Positions 54,056 through 63,498 of a DNA stretch of 64,000 nt are shown here, one piece after another. Origin of the DNA: Frankia sp. R82 (GTDB lineage Bacteria; Actinomycetota; Actinomycetes; Frankiales; Frankiaceae); contig NZ_JAMQQG010000045.1 in assembly GCF_023716925.1 (NCBI RefSeq), positions 18,138-82,137 on the forward strand, written 5' to 3'. Position 1 is the stretch's first letter; every line of letters begins with the position of its first letter. The notes under the pieces are model-generated. The model was given only the letters and a program-made list of their open reading frames with translations. It was not told the origin of the DNA and made no database searches. A program made the translations under genes and the position numbers.

Positions 54056-57000
54056 GTGAATTCTTCGTCCTCCGGTCCCCCATCCAGCGGCTCGGCAGCG
54101 ACCGCAGCCGCGAGTCCAGCACCGTCCGAGTCCGATCGGCTGGCGTCGGGCACCCCGCCGCCGGTGCGGGTGGTGGAGCTGACGGCCCGGTTGGCCGAGC
54201 TTGCGCCACGGGACGCGCACCGGCTGGGCCGGCGCCTCGCCGACAGCCGGCGCACACGGGATGCCGCGGCCCGTAAGCGGGCGCTGGCCGCGATCGCCGC
54301 CGAGGCGGAACAGGCCGCCAGCCGGGTCGAGCGTCGCCGGCAGCGCGTGCCGGCGATCAGCTACCCCGAGGCCCTGCCGGTGACACAGCGCCGAGACGAG
54401 ATCCTCGCGGCGATCCGCGACCATCAGGTGGTCATCGTCGCCGGGGAGACGGGTTCGGGGAAGACCACCCAGCTGCCGAAGATCTGCCTGGAACTCGGCC
54501 GCGGCGTGCGCGGGATGATCGGGCACACCCAGCCGAGACGGATCGCCGCGCGTACCGTGGCCGACCGGATCGCCGAGGAACTCGGCACCCCCGCACCGTC
54601 TGCCGGCAGTGGGGTCGTCGGCTACCAGACCCGGTTTACCGACCAGGTCCACGACGACACCCTCGTCAAGCTGATGACGGACGGCATCCTGCTCGCCGAG
54701 ATCTCCTCGGACCGTGCCCTGCGCCGCTATGACACCCTCATCATCGACGAGGCGCACGAGCGCAGCCTCAACATCGACTTCATCCTCGGTTATCTACGCT
54801 CGCTGCTGCCGCGCCGGCCGGATCTGAAGATCATCATCACGTCGGCGACGATCGAGACGGACCGGTTCTCCGCCCACTTCGGCGGTGCCCCGGTCATCGA
54901 GGTCTCCGGGCGGACCTTCCCGGTCGAGGTCCGCTACCGCCCCCTGCTCCCAGATCTCGACCCGGACGGCGAGACCGACGTCGACGGCGCCGGTGGCGAC
55001 GATCCGGACGATCTCGATGCCGCCGAGCGCGGCGTCCGCGCGTCGGTGGGCAGACGCCGCTCCGACGGGGGCCGCGGGGCCGAGGCGGGTCGCGGGGCCG
55101 AGGCGGGCCGCCGGGAGGCACCGGAACGGGATCAGACGCAGGCGATCTGTGACGCGGTGGACGAGCTGTTCGCCGAGGGTCCGGGCGACATCCTGGTGTT
55201 CCTGTCCGGGGAGCGGGAGATCCGCGACACGGCCGAGGCGCTCGCCCGGCAGGACCGTCCACACACCGAGATCGTGCCGTTGTATGCCCGGTTGTCCGCC
55301 GGCGAGCAGCATCGGGTGTTCGAGCCGCACACCGGACGACGGGTGGTGCTCGCGACGAACGTCGCGGAGACCTCGTTGACGGTGCCCGGCATCAGGTACG
55401 TCATCGACCCCGGCACCGCGCGGATCTCCCGGTACAGCGCGCGTACGAAGGTCCAGCGACTGCCGATCGAACCGGTGTCGCAGGCGTCGGCGAACCAGCG
55501 CAAGGGCCGCTGCGGACGCACCGCGGACGGCATCTGCATCCGGTTGTACAGCGAGCCGGACTTCGAGGCACGCCCGGCGTTCACCGACCCGGAGATCCTG
55601 CGGACGAACCTGGCATCGGTGCTGCTGCGGATGGCCGATCTCGGTCTCGGTGACGTGGCCACGTTCGGTTTCCTCGACCCACCGGACTCCCGGCAGATCC
55701 ACGACGGCGAGCTGCTGCTCACCGAACTCGGCGCCTTCGCCGTCCCGACCGCCGAACCCGGCCCGGAACGCGAGCCCGGCCGGCCCGAGACCACCGTCGC
55801 GGCCGAAGCCCGACAGGAGCCGGCGGCGCAGGGACGGCCGGAGCCAGGAGCACCGGGACGGCGGCAGCTGACCGCGGTGGGGCGGCGCCTCGCGCAGATC
55901 CCGGTGGATCCGCGGCTGGCCCGGATGGTGCTGGCCGGTGACGAGCAGGGCTGCCTGCGCGAGGTGCTGGTGATCGCGTCGGCCCTGGCCATCCAGGATC
56001 CGCGGGAACGGCCGGTGGAACATCAGCAGGCGGCCGACGAACGGCACGCCCGCTTCGCCGATCCCACGTCGGACTTCCTCGCCTATCTGAACCTGTGGCG
56101 CTATCTGCGTGACGCCCGCGGGGAACGCTCGGCGAACCAGTTCCGGCGGATGTGTCGCACCGAGTTCCTGAACTACCTGCGGGTCCGCGAGTGGCAGGAC
56201 GTCCACGGGCAGCTGGCCGCGGTCGCCCGGGGGCTGAAACTGAACCTCGGGGATCCGGACGGGCCGGCGGCCGATCCCGCGGCGGTGCACCGGGCGCTGC
56301 TCACCGGCATGCTCTCGCATCTGGGCCGGTACGACCCGGAGCGCCGCGACTACGCCGGTGCCCGCGGTGGACGGTTCATGCTGTGGCCGGGTTCGGCGCT
56401 GGCCCGCCGGGGCGCCCGCGTCGCCGTCGGGGCGCAGCAGCAGGAGTCGGACGACAAGGGGCAGTCGAGCGAGAAGGGCCGCCAGCAGCGGCCGTCCGGT
56501 CCGCCGACCTGGGTGATGGCGGCGGAGCTGGTGGAGACGTCCCGACTGTGGGGACGGACCGCGGCGCGCATCGACCCGGACTGGGTGGAGCCCCTGGCCG
56601 GGCATCTGGTGCGCCGCACCTACGGCGAACCGCACTGGTCCCGGCGGCAGGGGGCGGTGCTCGCCGACGAGCGGGTGACGCTGTACGGGGTGCCGATCGT
56701 CACCGGCCGCCCGGTACGGTACAGCCAGATCGACCCGGTGCTGTGCCGGGAGATGTTCATCCGCCATGCGCTGGTCGAGGGCGACTGGCAGACCCGGCAC
56801 GAGTTCTTCGCGCACAACCAGCGGATGCTCGCCGACGCCGAGGAACTCGAGCATCGGGCCCGTCGGCGCGGCATCGTCGTCGACGACGAGACGCTGTTCG
56901 CCTTCTACGCCGAGCGGATCCCCGCCGACATCGTCTCCGTGCGCCATTTCGACGCCTGGTGGCGCCGGGCCCGCCGGGAGGATCCGCGCCAGCTGGACTT

Positions 57001-58417
57001 CACGTTGGCGCTGCTGGTGTCCGCCAGCGCCGGCACCATCACCGAGGACGCCTACCCGGACGTCTGGCAGATCGGCGCGCTCGCCCTGCCGCTGACCTAC
57101 CAGTTCGAGCCCGGCTCGGCCGCCGACGGGGTGACCGTGCACATTCCGATCGCCGTGCTCAACCAGGTCGACGCCGAACCGTTCGGCTGGGGCGTGCCAG
57201 GGCTGCGCGAGGAGCTGGTGACGGCGCTGATCCGGGCGCTGCCGAAGGTGGTGCGGCGCAGTTTCGTCCCGGCGCCGAACTACGCGCGGGCGATTCTCGA
57301 ACACGTCTCGCCGGCCAGCGGGACGCCCCTGCCGGTCGCCGTCGAACACGAGCTGCGCCGGATGGGTGGCCCGGAGATTCCGCGAGATGCGCTCACGCTG
57401 ACCGCAGCCCCCGACCATCTGCGGATGACGTTCCGCGTGGAGGGCGCGCGCGGGGAGGTGCTCGCCGAGGGCAAGGACCTCGACGCGATCAAGGCGCGGC
57501 TGCGCCCGCGGACCCGGGCGGCGGTGGCGGCGGCCGCCGACGGCATCGAGCGCCGTGGCTTGCGCAGCTGGGACGGCATCGGCACCCTGCCCAAAGTGGT
57601 GGAGCTCCACCGCGGCGGCCACGTCGTACGCGGGTTCCCCGCTCTGGTCGACGAGGGGGACACGGTCGCCATCCGGGCCACCGACACCGAGTCCGAGCAG
57701 CGCACCGCGATGTGGTCCGGCACCCGGCGACTGGTGCTGCTCGGTGTGCCGTCGCCGATCCGCGGGCTCAACGGCCGGCTGTCGAACGCGGCGAAGCTCG
57801 CCCTGTCCCACAACCCGCACCGCGACGCCGCCGATCTACTCGACGACTGTGTGCGCGCCGCCTGCGACCGGCTGATCGCCGCCGCCGGCGGCCCCGCCTG
57901 GGACGAGGCCGGTTTCACCGCGCTGCTGACCGCGGTACGCGCCGGCCTGCCGGACGGCTCGTTCACCGTGGTCCGCGAGGTGCAGGAGGTGCTGGGCCTG
58001 GCGCACACGGTCGAGGTCAGCGTGCGCGAGGTGCGGGCCAGCACGTTCGCTCCCGCGGTGGCGGACATCCGCGCCCACCTTGGCAGCCTGATCTACCGCG
58101 GTTTCGTCACCGACACCGGCGCCGACCGCCTGCCCGACCTCACCCGCTATCTCACCGCCATCGGACGTCGCCTCGAACGGCTCCCCCGCGACCCGAACCG
58201 CGACAGACTCAACACCGCGACGGTGGGCCGGGCCACCGAGGCCTACCGGGAGCTGCTGGCCACCGTGCCCGCCGGGCGCGAGCCGAGCGAGGAGATCCGC
58301 CGGGTCCGCTGGATGATCGAGGAACTGCGGGTGAGCCTGTTCGCCCAGAACCTGCGCACCCCGTACCCCGTCTCCGAGGAACGCGTCTACCGCGCCATCG
58401 ACGCCCTGCTCGGCTGA
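54056..58417 (+). CDS. hrpA: ATP-dependent RNA helicase HrpA (DEAH box)
   Basis: The 1453-aa protein is a full HrpA. After a variable N-terminus come Walker A GETGSGKTTQ (about residue 130), GHTQPRRIAARTVADRI, DEAH (231-234), ITSATIETDRF, then a disordered acidic/basic insert of about 60 residues not typical of the core, followed by the second RecA domain (ILVFLSGEREIRDTAEAL; VVLATNVAETSLTVPGIRYVID; QRKGRCGRTADG). The ratchet, OB fold and DUF3418 C-terminal domain follow. HrpA unwinds RNA and acts in mRNA processing and ribosome rescue. GTG 54056 is set by GAGGAGGGAC. Confidence 0.95.
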   Translation: MNSSSSGPPSSGSAATAAASPAPSESDRLASGTPPPVRVVELTARLAELAPRDAHRLGRRLADSRRTRDAAARKRALAAIAAEAEQAASRVERRRQRVPAISYPEALPVTQRRDEILAAIRDHQVVIVAGETGSGKTTQLPKICLELGRGVRGMIGHTQPRRIAARTVADRIAEELGTPAPSAGSGVVGYQTRFTDQVHDDTLVKLMTDGILLAEISSDRALRRYDTLIIDEAHERSLNIDFILGYLRSLLPRRPDLKIIITSATIETDRFSAHFGGAPVIEVSGRTFPVEVRYRPLLPDLDPDGETDVDGAGGDDPDDLDAAERGVRASVGRRRSDGGRGAEAGRGAEAGRREAPERDQTQAICDAVDELFAEGPGDILVFLSGEREIRDTAEALARQDRPHTEIVPLYARLSAGEQHRVFEPHTGRRVVLATNVAETSLTVPGIRYVIDPGTARISRYSARTKVQRLPIEPVSQASANQRKGRCGRTADGICIRLYSEPDFEARPAFTDPEILRTNLASVLLRMADLGLGDVATFGFLDPPDSRQIHDGELLLTELGAFAVPTAEPGPEREPGRPETTVAAEARQEPAAQGRPEPGAPGRRQLTAVGRRLAQIPVDPRLARMVLAGDEQGCLREVLVIASALAIQDPRERPVEHQQAADERHARFADPTSDFLAYLNLWRYLRDARGERSANQFRRMCRTEFLNYLRVREWQDVHGQLAAVARGLKLNLGDPDGPAADPAAVHRALLTGMLSHLGRYDPERRDYAGARGGRFMLWPGSALARRGARVAVGAQQQESDDKGQSSEKGRQQRPSGPPTWVMAAELVETSRLWGRTAARIDPDWVEPLAGHLVRRTYGEPHWSRRQGAVLADERVTLYGVPIVTGRPVRYSQIDPVLCREMFIRHALVEGDWQTRHEFFAHNQRMLADAEELEHRARRRGIVVDDETLFAFYAERIPADIVSVRHFDAWWRRARREDPRQLDFTLALLVSASAGTITEDAYPDVWQIGALALPLTYQFEPGSAADGVTVHIPIAVLNQVDAEPFGWGVPGLREELVTALIRALPKVVRRSFVPAPNYARAILEHVSPASGTPLPVAVEHELRRMGGPEIPRDALTLTAAPDHLRMTFRVEGARGEVLAEGKDLDAIKARLRPRTRAAVAAAADGIERRGLRSWDGIGTLPKVVELHRGGHVVRGFPALVDEGDTVAIRATDTESEQRTAMWSGTRRLVLLGVPSPIRGLNGRLSNAAKLALSHNPHRDAADLLDDCVRAACDRLIAAAGGPAWDEAGFTALLTAVRAGLPDGSFTVVREVQEVLGLAHTVEVSVREVRASTFAPAVADIRAHLGSLIYRGFVTDTGADRLPDLTRYLTAIGRRLERLPRDPNRDRLNTATVGRATEAYRELLATVPAGREPSEEIRRVRWMIEELRVSLFAQNLRTPYPVSEERVYRAIDALLG

Positions 58418-58684
58418 CCTGCCCCCGGAGAACCGTCCTCAGGTGCGGACGAGCTCGACGACGGGAATGACATGCTCGATCTCGGCCTGGTGGTCGGCGA
58501 AGGCGTGAGCCCGGGCCACGATCCGCGGGTGGAGCGCATCATCGGCCGTTGTCGACACAGCAACCCGACAGGAGGTCCCATTCCGATATCCGACCGCCCG
58601 TCGCCCGGGTTCGCGGGCAGCATCCAGGGTCAGGTGTCCGCAGACAAACATGGCAGTGGTGGCTACGGATGGCACACTGAAACG

Positions 58685-59197
58685 ATGGCGATCGGGGGCG
58701 GCGGGAACAGCCTGAACAACGGCGGTCAGTGGGACTTCTTCGTCTCCTACACCCAGGCGGATCGGCAGTGGGCGGAGTGGATCTCCTGGGTGCTCGAGGA
58801 GACCGGCTATCGGGTTCTCGTCCAGGCGTGGGACTTCACCCCCGGGTCAAACTGGGTGGTCAGCATGCACAACGGCGTGCGCCGGGCCACCCGCACCATC
58901 GCGGTGCTCTCCGACGCCTATACCCGTTCTGTCTACGGCCAGGCCGAATGGCAGGGCGCCTGGAGCGCCGACCCGACCGGTGCGCTGCGGAAACTGCTCG
59001 TCCTCCGCGTCGCGGAATGCCCACGTCCGGGCCTGCTCGGCCAGGTCGTTTCCGTCGATCTGTTCGACCTTCCCGCCCCGGATGCCCGCGCCGCTGTACT
59101 CACCGCCGCCCATCGCGCCGTCACCGGCGCCCGAGCCAAGCCCCTCACCGCCCCGCCCTTCCCCGTGGCTGGCACTGCCCACCAACCACCGACCTGA
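58685..59197 (+). CDS. Solitary TIR-domain protein
   Basis: The 170-aa protein is a TIR domain (WDFFVSYTQADRQWAEWISWVLEETGYRVLVQAWDF in parts; VSMHNGVRRATRTIAVLSDAYTRSVYGQAEWQGAW). Glu88 in AEW is at the place of the catalytic Glu of NADase TIRs. It ends in a Pro-rich tail (PPFPVAG). Related Frankia/Streptomyces proteins continue into NB-ARC and TPR domains; here nothing follows in any frame up to 59490. It is therefore either a minimal TIR effector or a truncated one. No upstream partner is obvious. Confidence 0.85.
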   Translation: MAIGGGGNSLNNGGQWDFFVSYTQADRQWAEWISWVLEETGYRVLVQAWDFTPGSNWVVSMHNGVRRATRTIAVLSDAYTRSVYGQAEWQGAWSADPTGALRKLLVLRVAECPRPGLLGQVVSVDLFDLPAPDARAAVLTAAHRAVTGARAKPLTAPPFPVAGTAHQPPT

Positions 59198-59489
59198 CCT
59201 GGTGCGTTGTCTGTGCTGGTGGCTGTGGCTGTGGCTGGTCGGTGGCCGGCGGATGGCTCCTTCTACCAGGATGAAGCAGACGAAATTGCGCGATCACCCC
59301 GGTTGAAGGAACACATTGATCGACACGTCCGAGATTGCCCCGCCTTGCGGAGTCATCTTGGTCACGGTGTGTCATACCGGTCGCCGGTGACGGGTGGCCG
59401 GTGACGGGTGGCCGCCCACCATCCCGGACGAGGTGCCCGCAACCACCCCCAGCACCCGACCGCAACCGGAAACGCCCACAGACCGCGGC

Positions 59490-60779
59490 CTAGCGGCCAG
59501 GTGCCCTGCCGGCGGGTTCGACTCCGACGGCCGAGCCGATCACCGAGCCGACGGCCGAGCCGTCGGCGGGGGGAGCCGCAGATGGCGCCGTGGCAGTCGC
59601 GGCCGCCGTGGCGTCCAGGGAGAACGGCGCGCAGAAGTCCCACAGGGCACCGACCGACCACCAGGGCCAGGTGTGCCCGCCGTCCCACAGGACGTGGCGG
59701 ATCGTCGAGCCCGGCGCGAAGTGGGAGGCCTCGGTCTCGCCGTCGGGCAGGAACATCGTCAGATAGTCGGACCAGCCACCACGCCAGGGCACGGTCGCGT
59801 CGGCCGTCCCGTGGATATGCACCATGTTCACCGGTACGTCGGGGCAGGACACCAGCGCCTGACCGCCGACCATCCCGACTGCCGCGACCAGATCCGGAGC
59901 CTCGCAGGCGATGCGGGCGGCGAGCATCCCGCCGTTGGAAAAGCCCCAGACGTAGACCCGGGACCGGTCAACCGGGGTGAACCGGGCGACATCGGCAACG
60001 ATCTGCCGGACATACGCGACATCGTCGGTTGTCACATTCCCACAGCATCCACCGGCGTTCCACGCCTCATGGACGCCGACCCCGTACGCGACCGCGAAGT
60101 CGTGGGCGTCGGCGAAACTGTCGGCACTCGAGGCCTGCCGCAGCAGATCGGCGTTGTTCAGCAGCCCGTGCAACATGATCACCAAGGGTCGTGCGCTGCC
60201 CCGGTAGGCCGGCGTGACCCTGATGTCGCTGTGCAGCTCGTACGTCCGCCCGGACGCCAACCGGTGCACCGAGTCCCGCCCGTATGCGGTCGCACCTGCC
60301 GCGGTCGCACCTGCCGGGGACGCGCCGCCCGGGGTCGCGCTCGCCGGCTTTCCGCTGGATGAGGACGACCCGGTTCCTGGCGGCGCCACGGCGGCGGATG
60401 ACGTCCCGGCGGCGGGTGACGCACCGGAGCCGGTAGCCGTCCGGGAATCGGACGGGCTGGTGGGGGTGGATCGCGATGCGGCGACGGGGGTACGCACTGC
60501 CGGGGACGCGCCGGAGGTACCGGCGCCGACCGGCGTGGCTGCGACGGCGGCCGACGAGCCGGCGTCGAGCGGCTCGGGGGCGACCAGCGCCGAGCCGGTC
60601 GACGCGGACGAGGCCGACGACACGGTCGCCATGACGACCCCGACGAGGCTGGCCACAACCGCAAGGGCAAGCACGATCCCCCGGGCAAGACGGCCTCGCC
60701 GCCCAGGCCGACCCCCGTCGCCACCTCGACCCCAGTTGCCACCCCAGCCCCGGCCGCGCACCCCACCCCGCACGGACAC
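59490..60779 (-). CDS. Secreted PHB-depolymerase-like esterase (LpqC-like)
   Basis: The 429-aa protein has an Arg/Gly-rich N-terminus with one hydrophobic segment (IVLALAVVASLVGVVMA), a disordered Ala/Ser/Thr/Pro linker (about 55-160), and an alpha/beta-hydrolase: RPLVIMLHGLLNNADLLRQ, GGCCGNVTTDDVAYVRQIV, the nucleophile GFSNGGM, HIHGTADATVPW with the acid and DGGHTWPWWS with the catalytic His. This is the polyhydroxybutyrate depolymerase/feruloyl esterase type (Esterase_PHB). Substrate not determined. Probably anchored or exported. Confidence 0.85.
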   Translation of the reverse strand: MSVRGGVRGRGWGGNWGRGGDGGRPGRRGRLARGIVLALAVVASLVGVVMATVSSASSASTGSALVAPEPLDAGSSAAVAATPVGAGTSGASPAVRTPVAASRSTPTSPSDSRTATGSGASPAAGTSSAAVAPPGTGSSSSSGKPASATPGGASPAGATAAGATAYGRDSVHRLASGRTYELHSDIRVTPAYRGSARPLVIMLHGLLNNADLLRQASSADSFADAHDFAVAYGVGVHEAWNAGGCCGNVTTDDVAYVRQIVADVARFTPVDRSRVYVWGFSNGGMLAARIACEAPDLVAAVGMVGGQALVSCPDVPVNMVHIHGTADATVPWRGGWSDYLTMFLPDGETEASHFAPGSTIRHVLWDGGHTWPWWSVGALWDFCAPFSLDATAAATATAPSAAPPADGSAVGSVIGSAVGVEPAGRAPGR

Positions 60780-61413
60780 TGGCGTCTCAACTCCTCGTCT
60801 CCGCCCGGTCAGAGCGGCAATGTTAGCCGCTTCGCCTCAAGAACTCCTATACGGGCTAGAACAGCACACCGAAGGACGATTCATGATGCCTCGCCCCTCC
60901 AGGTCACCCGACCGAGCGTGCCCATCCGTGCCGTCTGCGCTCCACCCGCGGACGCCCGCCCACCCGCCCCAGGACCACCTTCCAGGTGCACCCCAAGCAC
61001 TCCGACCACCCAACCCGACCTCTGCGTCATCTCAACTCCACCCGTCCCGCCTCGTCCCACCAATCCATGCCAGCCCCAGCCGGGCCAACACTCACGCCCG
61101 GTAACCAAAAACGTAACGGAACCAAGCCGATCGACCTCAGGTGAAGGTTTGTTCGGGACGCCGAGAGGCCTGTTTCCCGAACAACCCTCCACAGCTCCCC
61201 GAGAAAGACCCGGCAACCGCGATTTTCCGTAACGCCGCCCCCGAACACGGCCGGAAAGCAACTCGATGTCCATTGACCCGACCAGGAGTGTCACACCGAT
61301 GGCGTGACGGCCAGTTTTGGACAGACCGCACGAAGTTCCTCGAGGTCTGCGTCCCGAAGTAAACCTCGAGCCGATTTCGGACGTCACGCGCCGACGCCGA
61401 CGGCCCTGCCAAC

Positions 61414-61461
61414 GCCGACCGCCGACCGCCGACCGCCGACCGCCGACCGCCGACCGCCGAC
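61414..61461. repeat. Tandem heptamer (GCCGACC)6.9
   Basis: Six full copies and six bases of a seventh, without mismatches. It is a likely hypervariable tract. Confidence 0.85.
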
Positions 61462-61478
61462 GAGAATTGATCGCATCT

Positions 61479-61531
61479 TGCCGAGGCCTGGTGAAGAAAC
61501 GAGGCCCTGGATCCTTCACCAGGCCTCGGCA
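61479..61531 (-). terminator. 18-bp stem-loop downstream of galT
   Basis: TGCCGAGGCCTGGTGAAG (61479-61496) is exactly complementary to CTTCACCAGGCCTCGGCA (61514-61531). It lies about 110 bp past the galT stop on the minus strand and could serve as terminator. Confidence 0.6.
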
Positions 61532-61643
61532 GGTCCGGCGTCGGCGCGGGATTCCTCGGTGGTGTGGTCATCGGAAGCAGGCCGTCGTGCCGTTCGCCCC
61601 ATCCCCCAGAATGGTCAGAACGCGACGACGAGAGGGTGCGGCG

Positions 61644-62996
61644 TCACGGTAGGCGCAGGGGGCCGGGAGTGGCATTCGACAGCGCGGCGACCTGCGCCAT
61701 CGTGAGACCGGACGGCGGGAGGGTGACGGCGCTGTCCCAGGAGGCCGACATCACCGTGCGCAACCGGGCTGCGGCGTCCTCAGGCGTCAGGTCGCGCTGG
61801 CGCTCGGCGAACATCTCATAGCCGACGACATGCTTGCGGATGGTCGGCGAGCGCAGCAGCGGCGGGTAGACGTGTGCGTGTAGCTGCCACACGGCCTCGG
61901 GTCGTGCCACGCCGACCACCTGGGACGGGGCGGGATGCGGGCCAGGGGCACCGTGCCATCCCATGGAGAAGGGGAAGGGATAGTCGAACAAGGCGTCGTA
62001 GCCGGTGAGCAGCCGACCGAGCACATGGGCGAGGCCGCTGCGCTGGGTGTCGTCCAGGTCGGCGAGACGGGTGACCGGGCGGCGCGGCAGCAGCAGCGTC
62101 TCGAACGGCCACATCGCCCAGTAGGGGACGACGACCAGCCAGTCCTCCTCGTCCAGGACGATCCGCTCGTCCGCGGTCGTCTCGGCGCGGACGTAGTCCA
62201 GCAACAGTGACCTGCCGGCCTGGGCGAAGTGCTCACGCTGGTGGGTGTCCTCGACGGCGGCCTCGTCGGGCAGGGCGTCGCAGGCCCAGACCTGGCCGTG
62301 CGGATGCGGGTTCGACGCGCCCATCGCCGTCCCGCGGTTCTCGAAAATCTGCACCCAGCGCCACCGGCGGGACAGCTCGGCGTCCTGCTCTGCCCAGGTG
62401 TCGACGACGGCGCGCACCTCGGCGTGGGACATGTCGACGAGTCCCCGGCCGTGGTCGGGCCCGAAGCAGATGACCCGGCAGGTCCCGTGCGCGGGTGCGC
62501 TACGCAACAGCCCCGAACCAGCGGGCTCGACCTCGGCGAGGCTGCCCGCCTCGGCGGTGGTGTCGGTCCTGACGGTAGCGGTCGTCGCCGCAGCGCAGCC
62601 GGCCTCGGGGGCGCGGTCTACCGGGGACGTGAGGTCGGCGGCGGCGCTGGGGGCGGCCTGCGGGGCGGAGGAGACGGCCTGCACCGAAGAGGGAACCCCT
62701 ACGGAGGTCGAGGAGGGAACCTCTGCGGAGGAGGGAACCTCTGCGGCGAGGTCGGGGACGGGTTGCAGGGCGGGGAAGTCGTTGGTGAAGACGTACGTCC
62801 CGCGGTAGTCGGGGTTGCGGCCACCACCGGCACGTCGGTTACCGGGGCACAGGTCGCAGTGCGGATCATGGGCGGCCGGCGACGGCGGGGCGGGTACCTC
62901 CCGGCCGCCGTGCCACGGGCGGCGCACGCGCCCCGGCGAGACCAGAACCCAGCGACCAGTGAGCGGATTGAACCGCCGATGCGTGGTGTCGTCCAT
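61644..62996 (-). CDS. galT: Galactose-1-phosphate uridylyltransferase
   Basis: The 450-aa enzyme transfers UMP between UDP-glucose and galactose-1-phosphate (Leloir pathway). It shows RRFNPLTGRWVLVSPGR, CDLCPGN..RNPDYRGTYVFTNDFPAL, the active-site NPHPHGQVW with the nucleophilic His, EDWLVVVPYWAMWPFETLLLPRR in parts, and VWQLHAHVYPPLLRSP. A Ser/Ala/Val insert of about 95 residues (about 85-180), with repeats such as EVPSSAEVPSS, interrupts the N-terminal half and is unusual. ATG 62996 (MDDTTHRRF) is used. Confidence 0.93.
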   Translation of the reverse strand: MDDTTHRRFNPLTGRWVLVSPGRVRRPWHGGREVPAPPSPAAHDPHCDLCPGNRRAGGGRNPDYRGTYVFTNDFPALQPVPDLAAEVPSSAEVPSSTSVGVPSSVQAVSSAPQAAPSAAADLTSPVDRAPEAGCAAATTATVRTDTTAEAGSLAEVEPAGSGLLRSAPAHGTCRVICFGPDHGRGLVDMSHAEVRAVVDTWAEQDAELSRRWRWVQIFENRGTAMGASNPHPHGQVWACDALPDEAAVEDTHQREHFAQAGRSLLLDYVRAETTADERIVLDEEDWLVVVPYWAMWPFETLLLPRRPVTRLADLDDTQRSGLAHVLGRLLTGYDALFDYPFPFSMGWHGAPGPHPAPSQVVGVARPEAVWQLHAHVYPPLLRSPTIRKHVVGYEMFAERQRDLTPEDAAARLRTVMSASWDSAVTLPPSGLTMAQVAALSNATPGPLRLP

Positions 62997-63498
62997 CGCT
63001 TGGACAGCCTGCCATGGTGGACGCAGGCACGCGGGCCTGAGCGGACCACCCCGGAGATTCTGCGCGCCTGAGCCGGGCCCGACAGCATCCTCGAATGATC
63101 GCTCCAGGAAGTCGTCCGATAACTCTGGGATCAGAAGGCGGCTCGACGAAGCAGCCGGTCGCGACCGCCCGCGAAGACAACGACCCCGATGCGACACGCC
63201 ATGCGACCCGGGTGGGGCCAAGCGGTGCGGACCCTGCAACGCGGATCACAGTGCGACCGTCCCGTGGACCACTCCCTGGCCGCATCCCCCGGCTGGGGGC
63301 ACGCAGGGGAGCCACCTACCAGTCGAGCCGACGGTGGCCGGATCGGCCGCGGGCGTCGGGTTGGCCGGCGGGCGTCGGCGTCGGCGTCGGCGAAGACGAT
63401 CAGCCCCGGCGGCGGCCCGTCCTGGCGGCGGGTTCGACGTCGCCTGGTCCGCGAAAACCTAAACCTGAACTCAACTTCATTTCTTTACACTGGACGCC
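62997..63498. promoter_or_regulatory. Divergent region between galT and soxR-like gene
   Basis: No gene supported. Before the regulator start the DNA becomes AT-richer (AAAACCTAAACCTGAACTCAACTTCATTTC, 63456 on, in parts) and includes TGAA-CTCAAC-TTCA, partly dyad-symmetric, as a possible regulator binding site. Confidence 0.35.

Larger units (their letters stand above)
60780..61643. repeat. Intergenic region with CCGACCG heptamer array and long hairpin
   Basis: No gene supported over about 860 bp. GCCGACC repeats six times and in part a seventh from 61414 to 61461. Just after it, a perfect 18-bp inverted repeat (61479-61496 / 61514-61531) forms a strong hairpin with a 17-nt loop, likely the galT terminator. 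Confidence 0.55.

Noticed and set aside
54794..57820. Minus-strand frame of 1008 codons inside hrpA
   Set aside because: Antisense to a full set of HrpA motifs.
58439..58675. Possible 78-aa minus-strand gene between hrpA and the TIR gene
   Set aside because: No ribosome binding site or family; ends close to the hrpA stop. Cannot be excluded but is not supported.
61414..61461. Heptamer array considered as a CRISPR
   Set aside because: Units are contiguous with no spacers; it is a simple tandem repeat. No CRISPR array was found in the window.
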